A DNA stretch of 7,945 bases. Origin: an uncultured Pseudomonadota bacterium. Its GTDB lineage: Bacteria; Pseudomonadota; Alphaproteobacteria; RF32; CAG-239. Under the pieces are notes generated by a model that was not told where the DNA came from, ran no database searches, and saw only the letters and a list, made by a program, of their open reading frames with translations. Location of the stretch: the NCBI GenBank assembly GCA_902796625.1, contig CADBPX010000072.1, positions 1-7,945 of the forward strand, given 5' to 3'. The translations under genes and the position numbers were made by a program. Each line of letters starts with the position of its first letter. Within the stretch, counting starts at the first letter, position 1. This document shows, piece after piece, positions 4,889 through 7,945 of this stretch.

Positions 4889-5573
4889 AATCTGTTAACA
4901 ACATATAACCTTTACCGCGAACAGTTTGCAAATAACGCGGATTTTTGGAATCTGTTTCAATTTTTTTGCGCAATCGTGTAATTTGCACATCAATTGAACG
5001 GGCGCTTTGACCTGAGCCCAAAATTTCTGCCAACTTTTCACGCGTAAAAATTTGCCCAATTTTCTGTCCTAAAACGCTCAAAATAGCTTGCTCTACCGGT
5101 GTAATATGAATAATACCTGATTTTTTGTGCCGAAATTCTTTTTTTTGCAGATCAAAACTGCAATCACCAAAATTTAAGATATTTTGTCCTTTATTAGCTT
5201 GCGGAACACGCCTCAAAATATTATTTATCCTCAACACCAATTCTTTGGGTTCAAACGGCTTAGGTAAATAATCATCAGCACCGGCCTCTAAACCGATAAT
5301 TCGATCCTCGGTTTCTCCCATTGCCGTCAAAATAATTGCCGGCACATCATCTTCACTCCGTAGTTTATGCAAAAACTCTATACCGCTTTCATTTGGCATC
5401 ATAACATCAACAATGAGCAAATCAAACTTATATTGCCCCAAAAACATCCGTGCTTTCTCGGCATCGGCAGCGGCACTGACCGCAAAACCTTGTTCTTGCA
5501 AATATCTCTGCAACAGGCTTCGCAGACGATTATCATCATCAATAACCAGAATATGCGCTCTATCCTGAATCAT
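4887..5573 (-). CDS. ompR: OmpR-family response regulator
   Basis: This is a cytoplasmic DNA-binding regulator controlled by phosphorylation, with 228 residues, the usual length for the family. The receiver domain (about 6-121) has the acidic pocket D12-D13-D14, phospho-acceptor D56 (IVDVMMP), switch T83 (ILTAMGE) and K105 (LPKPFEPKEL). The C-terminal winged helix (about 130-228) has the ARSIDVQITRLRKKIE recognition region and ends in the standard VRGKGYML strand. The receiver resembles alphaproteobacterial PetR/OmpR proteins (GLEAGADDYLPKPFEPKEL), so petR is an alternative name. The start ATG has a modest GGAA ribosome binding site and lies 13 bp after the pgsA stop. The kinase follows directly and is the likely partner. 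Target genes cannot be told from the sequence. Confidence 0.93.
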   Translation of the reverse strand: MIQDRAHILVIDDDNRLRSLLQRYLQEQGFAVSAAADAEKARMFLGQYKFDLLIVDVMMPNESGIEFLHKLRSEDDVPAIILTAMGETEDRIIGLEAGADDYLPKPFEPKELVLRINNILRRVPQANKGQNILNFGDCSFDLQKKEFRHKKSGIIHITPVEQAILSVLGQKIGQIFTREKLAEILGSGQSARSIDVQITRLRKKIETDSKNPRYLQTVRGKGYMLLTD

Positions 5574-5586
5574 TTCAATTCCGGCC

Positions 5587-6294
5587 TTATGACTTCTTAG
5601 CAGTGACTTTCTTAGATTTTGCCGAACTTTTTACTGCATTTTTCTTACTTTGTTTTTTCGTTGTTTTTTTTTCTTTAACAACTTTTTCCTTCGGCGCTTT
5701 TGCCTTTACGACAACTTCTTTAACATCAGTAACCTTACGTGCTTCCTCGGCCTTTACATATTCCAAACTGCGCTGATAATATTGATATCCGGTAATAAAA
5801 GTCAGTACAGCCGCCACCCACAGTAAAAATTCGCCGCAATAACTCCAGCCGATCCACAACTCACGGAACAACATCATCGCCAGTGCCGTCATTTGAAAAC
5901 CGGTTTTCCATTTAGCTAACTTTGTTACCGGCAAACCGACATTAACTTCACGCAAAAACTCACGTAAACCTGAAACTAAAATCTCGCGACATAAAATCAC
6001 GAACACCGGTATCACGGTCAACTGCAATGAGTACATCTCCGGCTTAGCTAAAATAACCACCAAAGCCGTAGCCACCAAAAGCTTATCAGCTATCGGATCC
6101 AGCAAGCGACCGAAGGCCGAAGTTTCATTTCGAGCTCGCGCCAAATAACCGTCAAAATAATCGGTTATTGAAGCAATCACAAACAGTATTGCCGCAAACA
6201 TTGACCACGAAAACGAACGAAAATAAATAGACATGAATATCAGTGGAATAACCGCTATCCGTGACAGAGTTAACATATTTGGCAAATTATACAC
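5587..6294 (-). CDS. pgsA: CDP-diacylglycerol-glycerol-3-phosphate 3-phosphatidyltransferase
   Basis: This enzyme transfers a phosphatidyl group from CDP-diacylglycerol to glycerol 3-phosphate. The product is phosphatidylglycerol phosphate, the committed precursor of phosphatidylglycerol and cardiolipin in the inner membrane. The full CDP-alcohol phosphotransferase signature is present: D45-x2-D48-G49-x2-A52-R53-x8-G62-x3-D66-x3-D70, among several hydrophobic membrane segments. I start at the GTG at 6294 (MYNLPNMLTLSRI, a typical PgsA beginning) because AAGGGGG lies 5 nt before it. An in-frame ATG at 6315 has no ribosome binding site. The core of about 180 residues equals the normal family length. 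An additional 55-residue tail (5590-5754) with 19 lysines follows, predicted cytoplasmic and disordered; that part is unusual. Placement after uvrC is common in proteobacteria. Confidence 0.93.
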   Translation of the reverse strand: MYNLPNMLTLSRIAVIPLIFMSIYFRSFSWSMFAAILFVIASITDYFDGYLARARNETSAFGRLLDPIADKLLVATALVVILAKPEMYSLQLTVIPVFVILCREILVSGLREFLREVNVGLPVTKLAKWKTGFQMTALAMMLFRELWIGWSYCGEFLLWVAAVLTFITGYQYYQRSLEYVKAEEARKVTDVKEVVVKAKAPKEKVVKEKKTTKKQSKKNAVKSSAKSKKVTAKKS

Positions 6295-6299
6295 CGGAA

Positions 6300-6306
6300 C
6301 CCCCTT
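6300..6306 (-). promoter_or_regulatory. Ribosome binding site selecting a GTG start for pgsA
   Basis: The minus strand reads AAGGGGG, then 5 nt, then GTG at 6294. It lies inside the reading frame that would begin at the ATG 6315, which has no such site. This favours the GTG and the shorter, family-like N-terminus. Confidence 0.7.
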
Positions 6307-6352
6307 AAAATTCATAATTAACGTTAATCTGTGTTCAGTATATACACTTTTT

Positions 6353-7945
6353 TTAATTATGGAAGTATTTATATATTTTTTCCGCCATTTTTTTACTAAT
6401 TCCGTTAACCTTCATCAAATCGACCACATTTGCGGCTTTAATTTGTTCTACCGAACCGAAGAAATTCAATAAATCACGTTTGCGTTTTGCCCCGATTCCC
6501 TCAATTTCATCAATATGTGATTTATATATGGATTTAGCCCGTTTTTTACGGTGTGTACCAATGGCAAAACGATGTGCCTCATCACGCAAATTTTGCATAT
6601 AAAAAGCTATTGCCGAACGATATTCCAGTGCAAAACTTTCTCGCCCAATAATATGATAAAATTCTTTGCCGGCATTACGATCCGGACCTTTAGATATAGC
6701 AATAATCGTTATTCCGCTCAAATCATAATCTTGTAAAGCCGCGTGAACTGCATGCAGCTGTCCTAATCCGCCATCAAGTAAAATAACATCCGGACGATTT
6801 TCTTCGCTCATCCGCTCAAAACGTCGTTTCAGCACCTCTTGCATCATGGCAAAGTCATCATGCGTATTTTCCGTATATTTTATATTAAAAGTGCGATATG
6901 ATTTTTTATCGAACCCTTCCGGAGTTGCTACAACCATTGCTCCGATGGCAAAACTCCCCTGATTATGCGAATTATCATAAATTTCAATACGACGCGGCAA
7001 TCGTGGCAAATTAAATATTTTTTGCATTTCCAGTAAATTTGCTTCTATTGTAGCATTTTCTGCCAATTTCCTCTCAATTGCCGCCATAGCATTTTCTCGT
7101 GCCCGAGATATTAATTTGGCCTTATTTCCCTTCTGATAATAATTGATTCGACACCCCAAAGCTTCTTCCAAAAAAACTTTATTTTCTACATCGTGCGAAA
7201 CGAAAATTTCTTTCGGTACGGCATGTTCGGCATAAAAACTACTCAAAAAACCTTCCAAAATCTCAGTTTCTGACATTTCGGCAGCATTTTTCGGAAAATA
7301 CGGTACATTGCCGCAATTTTGTCCTCCGCGAACAAAAAACACTTCGATACAAACCATATTTTTATGTTTCACCACCGCCACAACATCTGCCGATTGAATG
7401 GCTGCATATTCTACGTTATGTCCGCTCTGCACGGCACTTAGTGCCTGAATTCGATCGCGCAGAACCAACGCTAATTCAAAATTAAGGTCCGCGCTGGCCT
7501 GCGCCATTTTTTGCGAAAGATCTTCTTTTAAACTGACATTTTTCCCTTCTAAAAACTGGATTACTTCATCAACCAGTTTGCGATAGTCTTCCTTAGTAAT
7601 ACGCCCAACACAGGGAGCACAGCAACGCTTAATTTGATATAACAGACACGGACGGTCCCGATTATAAAAAACGCTGTCACGACACGAACGAAGTCTGAAA
7701 GTTTTCTGCACAATATCCATAACATTATTAACCGCGCCGGCACTGGCGAACGGTCCAAAATACAAACTTTTATCCTTGCGTGCCCCACGACTTTTACGTA
7801 ACGCCGGAAATTCTTCTTGAATATTAATCATTAAATGCGGAAAAGTTTTATCGTCTTTAAGTAAAATATTATATTTCGGCTCTAATTTTTTAATTAAATC
7901 ATTTTCCATTAAAAGAGCTTGAGCTTCATTATCAACAATAATAAA
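6353..7945 (-). CDS. uvrC: UvrABC system protein C, excision nuclease subunit (partial, N-terminus beyond right edge)
   Basis: This subunit makes both incisions around DNA lesions in nucleotide excision repair after UvrA and UvrB load. The frame stays open to the window edge. The residues before the internal ATG at 7909 (FIIVDNEAQALL) continue UvrC homology, so that ATG is not the start. The 530 residues seen include the end of the GIY-YIG nuclease domain (LIKKLEPKYNILLKDDK); roughly 65-75 residues are missing. Numbering from 7909, C76-x11-C88-x7-C96-x3-C100 is the iron-sulfur cluster spacing known in UvrC. The UVR motif that binds UvrB is at about 122-157. The RNase H-like nuclease has D312 (IEIYDNSH), D351, D379 (ILLDGG) and H446. 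The C-terminal helix-hairpin-helix pair covers about 466-518. All key residues in view are intact. Confidence 0.97.
   Translation of the reverse strand, partial: FIIVDNEAQALLMENDLIKKLEPKYNILLKDDKTFPHLMINIQEEFPALRKSRGARKDKSLYFGPFASAGAVNNVMDIVQKTFRLRSCRDSVFYNRDRPCLLYQIKRCCAPCVGRITKEDYRKLVDEVIQFLEGKNVSLKEDLSQKMAQASADLNFELALVLRDRIQALSAVQSGHNVEYAAIQSADVVAVVKHKNMVCIEVFFVRGGQNCGNVPYFPKNAAEMSETEILEGFLSSFYAEHAVPKEIFVSHDVENKVFLEEALGCRINYYQKGNKAKLISRARENAMAAIERKLAENATIEANLLEMQKIFNLPRLPRRIEIYDNSHNQGSFAIGAMVVATPEGFDKKSYRTFNIKYTENTHDDFAMMQEVLKRRFERMSEENRPDVILLDGGLGQLHAVHAALQDYDLSGITIIAISKGPDRNAGKEFYHIIGRESFALEYRSAIAFYMQNLRDEAHRFAIGTHRKKRAKSIYKSHIDEIEGIGAKRKRDLLNFFGSVEQIKAANVVDLMKVNGISKKMAEKIYKYFHN

Noticed and set aside
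6316..6352. Promoter for pgsA in the uvrC-pgsA gap
   Set aside because: TATACT occurs on the minus strand, but no reasonable -35 lies at 15-19 bp. Read-through from uvrC is the simpler explanation.
7561..7788. Minus-strand 75-codon frame inside uvrC, and other frames opposite uvrC, pgsA and the kinase
   Set aside because: All overlap strongly supported genes in other frames and show no recognisable protein features.

Overview
The window suggests a low-GC alphaproteobacterium, probably a host-associated (gut-type) lineage. The evidence is the uvrC-pgsA gene order, an OmpR/PetR-like response regulator with an EnvZ-like kinase beside it, and pilins whose N-terminus reads GRSMIEMLGV...YSKAM, a form I associate with uncultured gut alphaproteobacteria. 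That placement is inference; nothing in the window fixes the taxon. Every gene I can support is on the minus strand, so transcription runs from the right edge to the left.

Right half (about 7945 to 3435): a compact housekeeping and signalling run. It holds uvrC (5' end outside the window), pgsA, an OmpR-type response regulator and an EnvZ-type histidine kinase. Gaps are 58, 13 and 8 bp, and the run closes with a hairpin terminator at 3435-3465. PgsA makes the phosphatidylglycerol precursor in the inner membrane and carries an unusual 55-residue Lys-rich tail. Its best start is a GTG at 6294 behind a strong ribosome binding site, not the ATG at 6315. The regulator and kinase are translationally coupled.

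Middle (3348 to 1025): three tandem paralogous prepilin genes of 217, 196 and 257 residues. A 29-residue stretch at the N-terminal prepilin-peptidase/transmembrane segment is identical in all three, a two-cysteine C-terminal core is shared, and the centre is highly variable. Two extra cysteines are present together in the outer two genes and absent together from the middle one. Genes 2 and 3 share conserved upstream blocks, and each gene seems to have its own leader, so they may be expressed separately. No assembly ATPase, platform protein, peptidase or secretin gene is in the window. A canonical terminator lies at 973-1001.

Left part (1024 to 310): about 700 bp without a gene. It carries a cluster of nested-hairpin repeats (five near-complete and two partial copies, both orientations). 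Arm sequences differ between copies while pairing is kept, and two copies are identical over 51 bp. At the left edge is the start of a secreted, cysteine-rich protein of unknown function with a clear promoter and a 16-bp perfect palindrome in its leader.

The features most worth following up are the three-pilin array with its matched cysteine-pair pattern, the repeat cluster, and the Lys-rich tail on PgsA.
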